A stretch of DNA of 64,000 nt from Cedecea sp000277545 (GTDB lineage: Bacteria; Pseudomonadota; Gammaproteobacteria; Enterobacterales; Enterobacteriaceae), in NCBI GenBank assembly GCA_050847315.1, contig CP193791.1. One strand, given 5' to 3'. Position 1 is the first letter of the stretch. Every line of letters begins with the position of its first letter. The translations under genes and the position numbers were made by a program. The notes under the pieces were generated by a model. That model was not told the origin of the DNA. It searched no databases and worked only from the letters and a program-made list of their open reading frames with translations. This document shows positions 16,647-25,468 of the stretch, one piece after another.

Positions 16647-17693
16647 TTACGCAAACTTTTTCTCGTGCTCAAGCAGCCATTTTTTTCGTGCAATGCCGCC
16701 ACCGTATCCCGTCATAGTCCCGTTTTTACCGATGATTCTGTGGCACGGAATGACGATGGCAACCCGGTTCGCGCCGTTGGCTCCGGCCACCGCACGCACG
16801 GCATCTGGATTCTCCATTTTTATCGCCAGCGCCTGATAGTGGGACGTTTCGCCATAAGGCACGGTCCCAAGCTGCTGCCAGACTTTTTGCTGAAACGCGC
16901 TGCCCGGCGTCTGCAGTGCAAGGGTGAACTGCTGCCTTTTTCCAGCAAAGTATTCCCCGATCTCTTTTTCCGCCTGCCGCGTATGATCATTTTCCCCGGC
17001 GATGATACGGGCATTGAGCCGCGACTGCAGATCGTCAAATTCCCGCTCCAGCGCGCGTCGGTCAACAAATTCCAGCAGGCAGACGCCCATCTCGGTGGCG
17101 CACACAAACATCGGCCCGATGGGCGTGGTAAAACGGTGAATAATGATGATATCTGCCGCCCGACTGGGGGCATCGCCAGTGAGCTTTTTGCAGGTATAGC
17201 CAAACCCACTCAGCGAGTCGTAGCCGCTGCTAAACGCCGCATCCGTCGCACTTTTCCCACGCCTGAGCTCCTGCAACGCCACATTCACACGCAGCATTCT
17301 CTGCCAGGCCTGAAAAGTCATCCCGTGGTGTTGCACAAACCAGCGCCGGAGACGTTCAGGGCTGATGTTGTGCTCACGCAGCTCACCATCGCTGACCCGG
17401 TTCTCACTGCTCGCCCTGAAAAGGGCAATGGCCTGCTCGACTATGGGCGGCGCAGAGAAGGCATTTTCAGTGGGGCGGCAGATCTTACAGGGACGAAAGC
17501 CCGCGTGAAGCGCGGATTTGAAGTCGTCATAAAACTCAACGTTACCCCGCTTAGGCTTACGGGCGCGGCAGTTGGAAATGCAGAACACGCCGGTGGTTTT
17601 CACGCCCACGAAAAAAACGCCGACATGCTCGGAAGAGCGCGCCACCAGCGCCTCGTACCAGGTATTGCACTGCTCGATATCAAGGATTTTCAT
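16647..17693 (-). CDS. ada: Ada-type methylation-response activator and O6-methylguanine methyltransferase
   Basis: A 348-residue protein with the full Ada layout. First comes the N-terminal zinc domain with four cysteines (GVFCISNCRARKP and FRPCKICRP), the first being the methyl-phosphotriester acceptor. An AraC-type DNA-binding region follows (ISPERLRRWFVQHHGMTFQA). The C-terminal methyltransferase carries the acceptor cysteine in VIPCHRIIG. The start MKILDIEQCNTWY lies 14 bases inside the upstream PEP-mutase-like gene, so the two genes overlap and are probably coupled. Many homologues share this architecture without being proven adaptive-response regulators. Confidence 0.88.
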   Translation of the reverse strand: MKILDIEQCNTWYEALVARSSEHVGVFFVGVKTTGVFCISNCRARKPKRGNVEFYDDFKSALHAGFRPCKICRPTENAFSAPPIVEQAIALFRASSENRVSDGELREHNISPERLRRWFVQHHGMTFQAWQRMLRVNVALQELRRGKSATDAAFSSGYDSLSGFGYTCKKLTGDAPSRAADIIIIHRFTTPIGPMFVCATEMGVCLLEFVDRRALEREFDDLQSRLNARIIAGENDHTRQAEKEIGEYFAGKRQQFTLALQTPGSAFQQKVWQQLGTVPYGETSHYQALAIKMENPDAVRAVAGANGANRVAIVIPCHRIIGKNGTMTGYGGGIARKKWLLEHEKKFA

Positions 17694-18453
17694 CGGCAAA
17701 GATCTCGTCAAATGCGCCCTGCTGGCGGAGGCTAAACAACAGATGCTGTAACTTACGGTTCAGCGCGGCGTGCACGAAATTCCCCATTGAAATACGTTTC
17801 ACCCCCAGCGCCGCCAGTTGATCAAAATCGGGCAGACCCGGCATGCACATCACATTCAGCGGCAGATCAACTGCGCCGGCAATCGCCTGAATATCTTCAG
17901 GTGAGGTCACGCAGGGCACAAAGAAGCCGTCAGCCCCCGCCTGTTGATATAGCCTGCCGCGGGCGATCGTTTGATTCAGCGCATCTAATTCACCAAGCAA
18001 GAAGCCATCGGTTCTGGCATTGATAAAGAGCGGCGTTTTCGCGGCATCCAGCCCTGCTTTGATCGCGTTCAGGCGGACAGCGAAGTGTGTTGCATCCAGT
18101 AAACGACGCGTTCCCTGTTCAACTTTGCTGTCTTCAAGGTTAATGCCGACAACGCCCAACTGTGCCAGCTGAATGGCCTGGCTCACAACCATTTCGGTCT
18201 CAGCCCCATATCCGGCTTCCATATCGACGGAAAGCGGCAAGCTGACGCGCTCACGTATGCGGGCCACCAGGGCAAGAAGTACAGAAAATGGCAGCGCTTC
18301 GCCATCCTTGTAGCCCAACATATCGGCAATTGCCGCGCTTGAGGTGCCCAGCGCCTGATAACCCGCGTCCTGTGCCGCCTGAGCGCTGCTGACATCCCAA
18401 ACGTTAGCCAGCAGCAATGGCGTGCTCTGATAATGCATCTGACTGAAGCTCAT
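17680..18453 (-). CDS. Isocitrate lyase / PEP mutase superfamily protein
   Basis: A 257-residue TIM-barrel enzyme of the PEP mutase/isocitrate lyase superfamily. Visible family blocks are LANVWDVSSAQAAQDAGYQA, the metal-site region SVDMEAGYG, GINLEDSK and INARTDGF. The catalytic cysteine loop of true isocitrate lyases (KKCGH) is absent, so it is not AceA; members of this subgroup may be carboxyphosphonoenolpyruvate-mutase-like or oxaloacetate-type hydrolases. It precedes and overlaps ada. Substrate unknown. Confidence 0.75.
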   Translation of the reverse strand: MSFSQMHYQSTPLLLANVWDVSSAQAAQDAGYQALGTSSAAIADMLGYKDGEALPFSVLLALVARIRERVSLPLSVDMEAGYGAETEMVVSQAIQLAQLGVVGINLEDSKVEQGTRRLLDATHFAVRLNAIKAGLDAAKTPLFINARTDGFLLGELDALNQTIARGRLYQQAGADGFFVPCVTSPEDIQAIAGAVDLPLNVMCMPGLPDFDQLAALGVKRISMGNFVHAALNRKLQHLLFSLRQQGAFDEIFADENP

Positions 18454-18632
18454 TTTTATCCCCTGCTTTTATAGAATGGAAAAGATTCTGAGCTCCAGCC
18501 GGGGCGGCAACAACCGAAAAACAGACGACTATTTTTCGCCGCTTTTTGTTCGCATTACACCATTTAAACATTCATTTTTGTGACGCAATTCATTAAGAGC
18601 GGTAATTAATCGCCCTGTAGAACAGCAAAAAA

Positions 18633-18674
18633 ATCGAACAAATCAAATTTCCCTAAAATCCCTCCGGTTATACT
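18633..18674 (+). promoter_or_regulatory. frdA promoter with FNR-like site
   Basis: An FNR-like dyad, ATCGA-ACAA-ATCAA, sits at 18633-18646, followed at 18669-18674 by TATACT as the -10 box. The layout and bases match what I recall of the E. coli frd promoter, which FNR activates without oxygen. The leader between this and the GTG start is about 110 bases. The rest of the 18454-18785 gap shows nothing else clear. Confidence 0.55.
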
Positions 18675-18785
18675 TTCCCTACCTAAAAAGGAGCAGGGAT
18701 ACACCTTTCGCAGCCACCGCCTTTCAGGCAGTGAATACCCTTTGGTCGTATAGCTTTGCGAATTACTAAAATCTGGAGGAATGTC

Positions 18786-20579
18786 GTGCAAACCTTTCAA
18801 GCCGATCTCGCCATTATAGGCGCCGGCGGAGCAGGCCTACGAGCAGCCATTGCGGCGGCCCAGGCTAATCCACAGGCAAAAATCGCTCTGATTTCCAAAG
18901 TCTACCCGATGCGCAGCCACACGGTTGCTGCCGAAGGGGGTTCCGCAGCCGTCGCGCAGGATCACGACAGCTTCGACTACCATTTTCACGACACCGTTGC
19001 CGGAGGCGACTGGCTGTGTGAGCAGGATGTGGTTGACTACTTCGTTCACCATTGCCCTACCGAAATGACCCAGCTTGAGCAGTGGGGCTGCCCGTGGAGC
19101 CGCCGCCCGGACGGCAGCGTCAACGTCAGGCGCTTCGGCGGGATGAAGATCGAACGGACCTGGTTCGCCGCCGACAAAACCGGCTTCCATATGCTCCACA
19201 CACTCTTCCAGACCTCCCTTCAGTTCCCGCAAATTCAACGCTTCGACGAGCATTTCGTGCTCGATATTCTGGTCGATGACGGCCAGGCGCGCGGCGTCGT
19301 CGCTATGAATATGATGGAAGGCGAGCTGGTGCAGATCCGTGCCAATGCGGTGGTGATGGCCACCGGCGGTGCAGGGCGAGTCTATCGCTACAATACCAAC
19401 GGCGGCATCGTCACCGGGGACGGCATGGGCATGGCGCTGAGCCACGGCGTGCCGCTGCGCGACATGGAGTTTGTGCAATACCATCCAACCGGGCTGCCGG
19501 GTTCCGGCATCCTGATGACCGAAGGCTGCCGCGGTGAAGGCGGCATTCTGGTGAACAAAAACGGCTATCGCTACCTGCAGGATTACGGCATGGGGCCGGA
19601 AACCCCGCTCGGCGAGCCGAAGAACAAATACATGGAACTCGGCCCGCGCGACAAAGTCTCTCAGGCCTTCTGGCACGAATGGCGCAAAGGCAACACGATC
19701 TCCACCCCACGCGGCGACGTGGTGTACCTCGACCTGCGCCACCTCGGCGAGAAAAAACTGCTCGAGCGCCTGCCGTTCATCTGCGAACTGGCCAAAGCCT
19801 ACGTGGGCGTTGACCCGGTCAAAGAGCCGATCCCGGTTCGCCCAACGGCGCACTACACCATGGGCGGCATCGAGACCGATACCCAATGCGAAACCCGCAT
19901 CAAAGGGCTGTTCGCAGTGGGCGAATGCTCCTCCGTTGGCCTGCACGGTGCCAACCGGCTGGGCTCTAACTCGCTGGCAGAACTGGTGGTCTTTGGCCGC
20001 CTGGCGGGCGAGCAGGCAATGGAGCGCGCCGCACAAGCGCAACCGGCTAACGATGCCGCGCTGAACGCCCAGGCCGCCGATGTTGAAGGCCGCCTGAAGC
20101 AGCTAGTCAACCAGGAAGGCAACGAAAACTGGTCAAAAATCCGCGACGAAATGGGGCTTTCTATGGAGGAAGGCTGCGGGATTTACCGTACCCCGGAATT
20201 GATGCAGAAAACCGTCGACAAGCTGGCAGAGCTGCAGGAGCGCTTCAAGCGCGTGCGCATCACCGATACCTCCAGCGTCTTCAATACCGACCTGCTGTAC
20301 ACCATTGAACTGGGCCACGGCCTGAACGTTGCCGAATGTATGGCGCACTCCGCCCTTGCACGTAAAGAATCCCGCGGCGCCCACCAGCGTCTGGATGAAG
20401 GCTGCACCGAACGCGATGACGTCAACTTCCTGAAGCACACTCTGGCCTTCCGCGACGCCGACGGCACAACTCGCCTCGACTACAGCGATGTGAAGATCAC
20501 CACGCTGCCGCCAGCAAAACGCGTATACGGCGCTGAAGCGGAAGATGCTGAGAAGAAAAAGGAGAAGGCAAATGGCTGA
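18786..20579 (+). CDS. frdA: Fumarate reductase flavoprotein subunit
   Basis: A 597-residue protein starting at a GTG, as in E. coli, with GGAGG upstream. It has the FAD-binding IIGAGGAGLRAA at the N-terminus, the histidine that binds FAD covalently in RSHTVAAEGG (residue 45), and the active-site region TEGCRGEGGILVN. It reduces fumarate to succinate as the terminal step of anaerobic respiration, on the inner face of the membrane. First gene of frdABCD; its 3' end overlaps frdB by eight bases. Confidence 0.97.
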   Translation: MQTFQADLAIIGAGGAGLRAAIAAAQANPQAKIALISKVYPMRSHTVAAEGGSAAVAQDHDSFDYHFHDTVAGGDWLCEQDVVDYFVHHCPTEMTQLEQWGCPWSRRPDGSVNVRRFGGMKIERTWFAADKTGFHMLHTLFQTSLQFPQIQRFDEHFVLDILVDDGQARGVVAMNMMEGELVQIRANAVVMATGGAGRVYRYNTNGGIVTGDGMGMALSHGVPLRDMEFVQYHPTGLPGSGILMTEGCRGEGGILVNKNGYRYLQDYGMGPETPLGEPKNKYMELGPRDKVSQAFWHEWRKGNTISTPRGDVVYLDLRHLGEKKLLERLPFICELAKAYVGVDPVKEPIPVRPTAHYTMGGIETDTQCETRIKGLFAVGECSSVGLHGANRLGSNSLAELVVFGRLAGEQAMERAAQAQPANDAALNAQAADVEGRLKQLVNQEGNENWSKIRDEMGLSMEEGCGIYRTPELMQKTVDKLAELQERFKRVRITDTSSVFNTDLLYTIELGHGLNVAECMAHSALARKESRGAHQRLDEGCTERDDVNFLKHTLAFRDADGTTRLDYSDVKITTLPPAKRVYGAEAEDAEKKKEKANG

Positions 20580-21306
20580 GATGCAAACCCTGAAGATTGA
20601 GATTGTGCGCTACAACCCGGAAACGGACAGCCAGCCGCATAGCGCAATCTACGAGGTGCCGTTTGACGAGCAAACCTCGCTGCTGGACGGGCTGGGTTAT
20701 ATCAAAGATAACCTCGCACCGGACCTCAGCTACCGCTGGTCATGCCGCATGGCGATTTGTGGCTCCTGCGGCATGATGGTCAACAAAGTGCCGAAGCTGG
20801 CCTGTAAAACGTTCCTGCGCGAATACACCAACGGCATCAAGGTCGAAGCGCTGGCAAACTTCCCGATTGAGCGCGATTTGGTGGTCGACATGACCCACTT
20901 TATCGAAAGCCTGGAGTCGATTAAGCCTTATATCATCGGCAACCCGCGCACGCCGGATCAGGGGCCAAACACGCAGACGCCCGCGCAGATGGCGAAATAC
21001 CATCAGTTCTCCGGCTGCATCAACTGTGGGCTGTGCTATGCCGCCTGCCCGCAGTTTGGCCTGAACCCTGAGTTTATCGGCCCGGCGGCGATTACCCTCG
21101 CCCATCGTTACAACCTGGACAGCCGTGACCACGGCAAGAAACAGCGTATGCCGCAGCTCAACGGGCAAAACGGCGTGTGGAGCTGCACCTTTGTTGGCTA
21201 CTGCTCCGAAGTTTGTCCAAAACACGTCGATCCGGCCGCGGCCATCCAGCAGGGCAAAGTCGAAAGTTCGAAAGACTTTTTGATTGCCACCCTGAAACCA
21301 CGCTAA
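20572..21306 (+). CDS. frdB: Fumarate reductase iron-sulfur subunit
   Basis: A 244-residue protein, the E. coli length, starting MAEMQTLKIEIVRYNPE. All cluster ligands are visible: the 2Fe-2S site CRMAICGSCGMM with a fourth cysteine in KLAC, then CINCGLCYAACP and CSEVCPKH for the 4Fe-4S and 3Fe-4S centres. It carries electrons from menaquinol, bound by FrdCD, to FrdA. The start lies within the last codons of frdA. Confidence 0.97.
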   Translation: MAEMQTLKIEIVRYNPETDSQPHSAIYEVPFDEQTSLLDGLGYIKDNLAPDLSYRWSCRMAICGSCGMMVNKVPKLACKTFLREYTNGIKVEALANFPIERDLVVDMTHFIESLESIKPYIIGNPRTPDQGPNTQTPAQMAKYHQFSGCINCGLCYAACPQFGLNPEFIGPAAITLAHRYNLDSRDHGKKQRMPQLNGQNGVWSCTFVGYCSEVCPKHVDPAAAIQQGKVESSKDFLIATLKPR

Positions 21307-21316
21307 GGAGTGCACC

Positions 21317-21712
21317 ATGACCACGAAACGTAAGCCTTATGTCCGTCCCATGGCGCCAACCTGGTGGCGGCAGCTGGGCTTCTACCGTTTTTATATGCTG
21401 CGTGAAGGCACCTCGGTTCCGACAGTCTGGTTCAGCATCGTGCTGATTTATGGTCTTTTCTCGCTGAAACACGGCGTAGAAGGCTGGGCGGGCTTTGTCG
21501 GTTTTCTGCAAAACCCGGTGGTTGTCATCCTCAATCTCATTACGCTTGCCGCCGCCGTGCTGCACACCAAAACCTGGTTTGAGCTGGCACCAAAGGCCGC
21601 TAACGTCATCGTTAAGGGCGAGAAAATGGGGCCGGAGCCGGTCATCAAGGGATTGTGGGTTGTCACTGCACTGGTGACTGTCGTTGTGCTGCTTGTAGCA
21701 CTGTTCTGGTAA
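21317..21712 (+). CDS. frdC: Fumarate reductase membrane anchor C
   Basis: A 131-residue membrane protein with three hydrophobic segments, equal in length to E. coli FrdC and starting MTTKRKPYVRPM. With FrdD it anchors the catalytic dimer and binds menaquinol. AAGGAG precedes the ATG, ten bases after frdB. Confidence 0.96.
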   Translation: MTTKRKPYVRPMAPTWWRQLGFYRFYMLREGTSVPTVWFSIVLIYGLFSLKHGVEGWAGFVGFLQNPVVVILNLITLAAAVLHTKTWFELAPKAANVIVKGEKMGPEPVIKGLWVVTALVTVVVLLVALFW

Positions 21713-21722
21713 GGAGGCTGAG

Positions 21723-22082
21723 GTGATTAACCAAAATCCAAAACGTTCCGACGAGCCGGTATTCTGGGGCCTGTTTGGCGCAGGTGGCATGTGGGGGGCG
21801 ATTTTCGCGCCGGTTATCGTGCTGCTGGTTGGTATTATGCTGCCGCTCGGCCTGTTCCCCGGCGATGCGCTGAGCTTTGACCGCGTTTATGCCTTCGCCC
21901 ACAGCTGGATTGGCCGCCTGTTCCTGCTGCTGATGATTGTGCTGCCGCTGTGGTGTGGCCTGCACCGTATCCACCATGCGATGCATGACCTGAAGATCCA
22001 CGTGCCGGCCGGAAAATGGGTGTTCTACGGCCTGGCCGCTATTCTGACGGTGGTGACCATTATTGGCCTGCTGACGCTCTAA
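21723..22082 (+). CDS. frdD: Fumarate reductase membrane anchor D
   Basis: A 119-residue membrane protein with three hydrophobic segments, equal in length to E. coli FrdD, starting at a GTG (first residues MINQNPKRSDEPVFW) with AAGGAGG upstream. It completes the quinol site with FrdC. In E. coli the ampC promoter lies inside the end of frdD; here ampC is 3.4 kb away and a terminator follows frdD. Confidence 0.96.
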   Translation: MINQNPKRSDEPVFWGLFGAGGMWGAIFAPVIVLLVGIMLPLGLFPGDALSFDRVYAFAHSWIGRLFLLLMIVLPLWCGLHRIHHAMHDLKIHVPAGKWVFYGLAAILTVVTIIGLLTL

Positions 22083-22100
22083 GTACTCAGCACACACCAA

Positions 22101-22126
22101 GGCTCGCCATCGCGCGGGCCTTTTTT
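22101..22126 (+). terminator. frd operon terminator
   Basis: GGCTCGC, a six-base loop and GCGGGCC (one G-T pair) followed by six T residues, 18 bases after the frdD stop. It overlaps the final codon of rclR on the other strand by two bases. Confidence 0.85.
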
Positions 22127-22982
22127 ATTCCATGGCCAACGCCTTCACCCGCTTTCTGTATTCCCCAGGCGAACAGCCAAACTCCCGCATAAAAGCCTTA
22201 TGGAATGACGATTCGCTGGCGTAGCCCACGGCATCGGCGATAGTGATAATCGAACTTGCTTCACGCGAGAGTTGCTGTGCGGCAATTTGCAGCCTGATTC
22301 GGGTCAGCACTGCCAGCGGGGTGGTGCCGCTCACCTCGCGGAACAGCAACGCAAAACTGGCGCGAGACATATGCACTTGTTCAGCCAGCGAGGCGACGGT
22401 CCACGGCGTATGTGGTGCATTCAGCATGCTTTGGATTGCCACACCCAGTCGTGGATGCAGCAGCAGGTTCAACTGACTTTTATCCTGAATATTCACCCGT
22501 AGCCACTGCCGCAAGCCCAGGGCAATCATCGTGGCACATTGCTGGCTACATACCGCCGCCATACCAGGCTGTGGCACTTCCGCTTCCTGTTGCAGCAGCG
22601 CAACGGCCGCCAACAGCCATGTATGTTCGGGGCTGTCTTGTTCGGGCGCCATCAGCAGGGCCTCCGGCAGCGCCGTCAAAAAATGACGGGAAGCCGAAGA
22701 TAAATGCAGGCTCCCACAAACGATCCAGGTCTCTTCCTGCCCCTTCTGCCGCACTCGGTGCGCAGAGTTTTGCGTCAGCACAACCACCTGCCCAGGCAGT
22801 AGCGTCAGCTTTTCGCCGGCAGGCAGCTCCAGCCATGCGGCACCTTGCGTAACGGTGTGCCAGCGAATGGTCGCCAGCGATCCCGCCGCATGGGGCAGGC
22901 TCCAGCCCGAGCTGAGCAGGCAATTTTTATCAATCGAACCCTGCGGGGCGCTGAACGCCATCAACTGGCTGAGGGGATCCAT
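22125..22982 (-). CDS. rclR: Reactive-chlorine-sensing activator RclR
   Basis: A 285-residue AraC-family regulator with an N-terminal cupin sensor and two C-terminal helix-turn-helices (VASLAEQVHMSRASFALLFR and YASESSFHKAFMREFGCSPG). It follows E. coli RclR closely from MDPLSQLMAFSAPQGSIDKN onward. The two redox-sensing cysteines known from E. coli, Cys21 and Cys89, fall at exactly those positions here (KNC and IVCG). It is divergent from rclA, its expected target, across 124 bases. Confidence 0.9.
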   Translation of the reverse strand: MDPLSQLMAFSAPQGSIDKNCLLSSGWSLPHAAGSLATIRWHTVTQGAAWLELPAGEKLTLLPGQVVVLTQNSAHRVRQKGQEETWIVCGSLHLSSASRHFLTALPEALLMAPEQDSPEHTWLLAAVALLQQEAEVPQPGMAAVCSQQCATMIALGLRQWLRVNIQDKSQLNLLLHPRLGVAIQSMLNAPHTPWTVASLAEQVHMSRASFALLFREVSGTTPLAVLTRIRLQIAAQQLSREASSIITIADAVGYASESSFHKAFMREFGCSPGEYRKRVKALAME

Positions 22983-23106
22983 CGCTCACTCCAAAAAATC
23001 AGACGATAAGACAGGACTTAAAGATACCTGAAGAAATCACATTGACGCCATGCATACACAATGATTGCCATTAACTTAACGGCTGGCTCACTGACGGAGA
23101 ACCTCC

Positions 23107-24432
23107 ATGCAGACCTATCAGGCAATCATTATTGGCTTTGGTAAAGCAGGTAAAACCCTGGCGGCAACCCTGGCAAAACAAAACTGGAAAGTCGCCATCA
23201 TCGAGCAATCCGCCGAAATGTACGGCGGTACCTGCATTAACATTGGCTGCATTCCCACCAAAGCGCTGGTCCACGATGCAGAACAGCATCAGGACTTTAC
23301 GACAGCCATCGCACGTAAGTCTTCAATTGTCAGTTTCCTGCGGGACAAGAATTACCACTTGCTGGCCGACCTGAATAATGTGGACGTTATCAACGGCCAC
23401 GCAGAGTTTATCGACCGGCATACTGTTCGCGTGATGCAGAACGGTGAAACTATTGAACTGCAGGGAGAGAAAATCTTTATCAACACCGGTGCGCAGTCCG
23501 TTCTGCCGCCGATTGACGGGCTGACGGCTACGCCTGGGGTATATGACAGCACCGGGCTGCTTAATCTGACCACGCTCCCAACGCACCTCGGTATTTTGGG
23601 CGGCGGCTACATCGGGGTTGAGTTTGCCTCAATGTTTGTCGGTTTCGGCAGCAAGGTCACCATTTTCGAAGCCGCCGAAGATTTTTTGCCGCGTGAGGAC
23701 CGTGACGTAGCCGCAGCGGTCGCCAACATACTTCAGCAGCAAGGCGTGGAGCTCATCCTAAACGCTAAAGTTCAGCACGTTGAATCCCATGACAACAGGG
23801 TGCATTTGCAGACGAACGATAGTGTCTACACGGTTGACGCGCTGCTTGTTGCCTCAGGGCGAAAACCCGCTACGGATACCCTGAACCTGAAAAATGCCGG
23901 GATTGATGTCGATGCTCGTGGGGCCATCGTGGTGAATAAATACCTGCGTACCTCTGCAGACAACATCTGGGCAATGGGGGATGTAACCGGCGGGCTACAG
24001 TTTACCTATATCTCGCTCGATGACTTCCGTATCGTGCGTGACAGCCTGTTGGGCGAAGGTAAACGCCATACCGGGGACAGAAAAAATGTGCCTTATTCCG
24101 TGTTTATGACCCCTCCGCTGTCTCGCATTGGCATGACTGAAGAACAGGCCCAGGCCAGCGGTAAACCCATTCAGATCGTTACGCTTCCCGTGGCGGCAAT
24201 TCCAAGGGCCAGAGTCATGGGCGACACTCGCGGCTTGCTCAAAGCTATCGTGGATACCTCAACGCAGGAGATCCTCGGCGCATCGCTGCTATGCCCTGAC
24301 TCCCATGAGATCATTAACCTGATTAAAACCGTCATGGATGCCGGGCTGCCCTACACCACGCTGCGCGACCAAATTTTCACGCACCCTACCATGAGCGAAG
24401 CGCTTAATGACCTGTTTGGGCTGGTAAAATAA
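23107..24432 (+). CDS. rclA: Cupric reductase / reactive-chlorine resistance flavoprotein RclA
   Basis: A 441-residue pyridine-nucleotide disulfide oxidoreductase, the same length as E. coli RclA. It has the FAD-binding IIIGFGKAGKTLA, the redox pair GGTCINIGCIPTK, the NAD(P)H-binding LGILGGGYIGVEFAS and the C-terminal interface HPTMSEALNDLF. RclA protects against hypochlorous acid and reduces Cu(II). The E. coli companions rclB and rclC are not present downstream; ampR follows in the opposite direction. GGAG lies upstream of the ATG. Confidence 0.92.
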   Translation: MQTYQAIIIGFGKAGKTLAATLAKQNWKVAIIEQSAEMYGGTCINIGCIPTKALVHDAEQHQDFTTAIARKSSIVSFLRDKNYHLLADLNNVDVINGHAEFIDRHTVRVMQNGETIELQGEKIFINTGAQSVLPPIDGLTATPGVYDSTGLLNLTTLPTHLGILGGGYIGVEFASMFVGFGSKVTIFEAAEDFLPREDRDVAAAVANILQQQGVELILNAKVQHVESHDNRVHLQTNDSVYTVDALLVASGRKPATDTLNLKNAGIDVDARGAIVVNKYLRTSADNIWAMGDVTGGLQFTYISLDDFRIVRDSLLGEGKRHTGDRKNVPYSVFMTPPLSRIGMTEEQAQASGKPIQIVTLPVAAIPRARVMGDTRGLLKAIVDTSTQEILGASLLCPDSHEIINLIKTVMDAGLPYTTLRDQIFTHPTMSEALNDLFGLVK

Positions 24433-24458
24433 CCCGCCCTGGTTCTGGCAATCAGGCC

Positions 24459-25337
24459 CTACGCTTTCTCACACTCTCCGGCTAACCAGCCGGAGAAGTC
24501 TCGCATGGCGGGCGTTTCCGCCCTGGACTGGAGCTTTGTCAGCCAGTAACTGCCGAGACTGATTTCAGCCTCAAACGGGCGAACAATCCGCTCGCTGTTC
24601 AGCAAGTGGGTAAACATATTCACCGGGGCAAGGGCAACACCCGCGCCAGCCTGTGCGGCTTCAAGCATAGTTACCGAAGAATCAAAAACCATCACCAGAT
24701 GCGTTGGCGACGGTGGCGCCTCGCCCGCCGCCTGCAACCATGCCGCCCATTCGTCACGCCGGTAGGAACGCAGGAGCGTATGATTCAGCACGTCCTGCGG
24801 GCGCTGGAGTTCAGAAGCCAGCGCAGGAGAACAAAGCGGTGACAGCGGGGCATCACACAGATAAATCGCGTCTGTTCCGTGCCAGGCTCCGCTACCAAAT
24901 CGCACCGTATAGTCCAACCCCTCCGCCGCCGGATCCACCCGGTTGTTGTGCGTCGAAAGCTGAAGATCGATATGCGGATAGCGACGCCGAAACGCCTCAA
25001 GGCGCGGCAGCAGAAAGCCTGTTGCAAAAGTGCCCACCACACCTAGCTTAAGTTTTTCTCTCGCTTGCGCGCCCGAAAACCGATCCAGTACCCCGGCAAT
25101 GCGGTCAAAGGAATCGTTTAGCACAGGTAACAGGTTTTCACCTTCCGTGGTCAACATCAACCCACGAGAAACGCGCACAAACAGCTGGCAACGCAGATGT
25201 TCTTCCAGGGCTTTCACCTGCTGGCTGATGGCAGAATGAGTGACATTCAGCTCGATGGCAGCATGGGTAAAGCTAAGATGCCTGGCTGCGGCTTCAAAAG
25301 CGCGCAGAGAGTTTAGCGGGATATAGCTGCGGGTCAT
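24459..25337 (-). CDS. ampR: LysR-type regulator of beta-lactamase, AmpR
   Basis: A 292-residue LysR-family protein that follows AmpR of Enterobacter closely: MTRSYIPLNSLRAFEAAARH at the start, helix-turn-helix in THAAIELNVTHSAISQQVK, and an effector domain with THNNRVDPAAEGLDYTVRFG. AmpR senses muropeptides and turns ampC on when anhydro-muropeptides build up. It is divergent from ampC across 131 bases, the standard layout of inducible ampC systems. Confidence 0.95.
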   Translation of the reverse strand: MTRSYIPLNSLRAFEAAARHLSFTHAAIELNVTHSAISQQVKALEEHLRCQLFVRVSRGLMLTTEGENLLPVLNDSFDRIAGVLDRFSGAQAREKLKLGVVGTFATGFLLPRLEAFRRRYPHIDLQLSTHNNRVDPAAEGLDYTVRFGSGAWHGTDAIYLCDAPLSPLCSPALASELQRPQDVLNHTLLRSYRRDEWAAWLQAAGEAPPSPTHLVMVFDSSVTMLEAAQAGAGVALAPVNMFTHLLNSERIVRPFEAEISLGSYWLTKLQSRAETPAMRDFSGWLAGECEKA

Positions 25338-25468
25338 GACATTACCTGTTAGAAAATCTTAAGCCTAATGCCAAATTTAATCGTTTGTCATCGGGTGTCA
25401 AATCCAACAAACTTGCCTCGTCTGACGGGCCCGGACTGCTATCATCTCTCTAAGGAAGGTTATCCATC
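25338..25468. promoter_or_regulatory. ampR-ampC divergent promoter region
   Basis: This intergenic region should carry the AmpR operator and both promoters. The AT-rich block around 25356-25400 (CTTAAGCCTAATGCCAAAT onward) is the likely AmpR footprint by position. I could not identify the site base by base. Confidence 0.45.

Noticed and set aside
16415..16717. 100-codon plus-strand frame between epmA and ada
   Set aside because: It overlaps the start of epmA and the end of ada on the other strand and has no family features.
18837..20042. 401-codon open frame antisense to frdA
   Set aside because: It lies wholly within frdA on the other strand, has no ribosome site or recognisable domain, and is explained by the GC-rich codon pattern of frdA.
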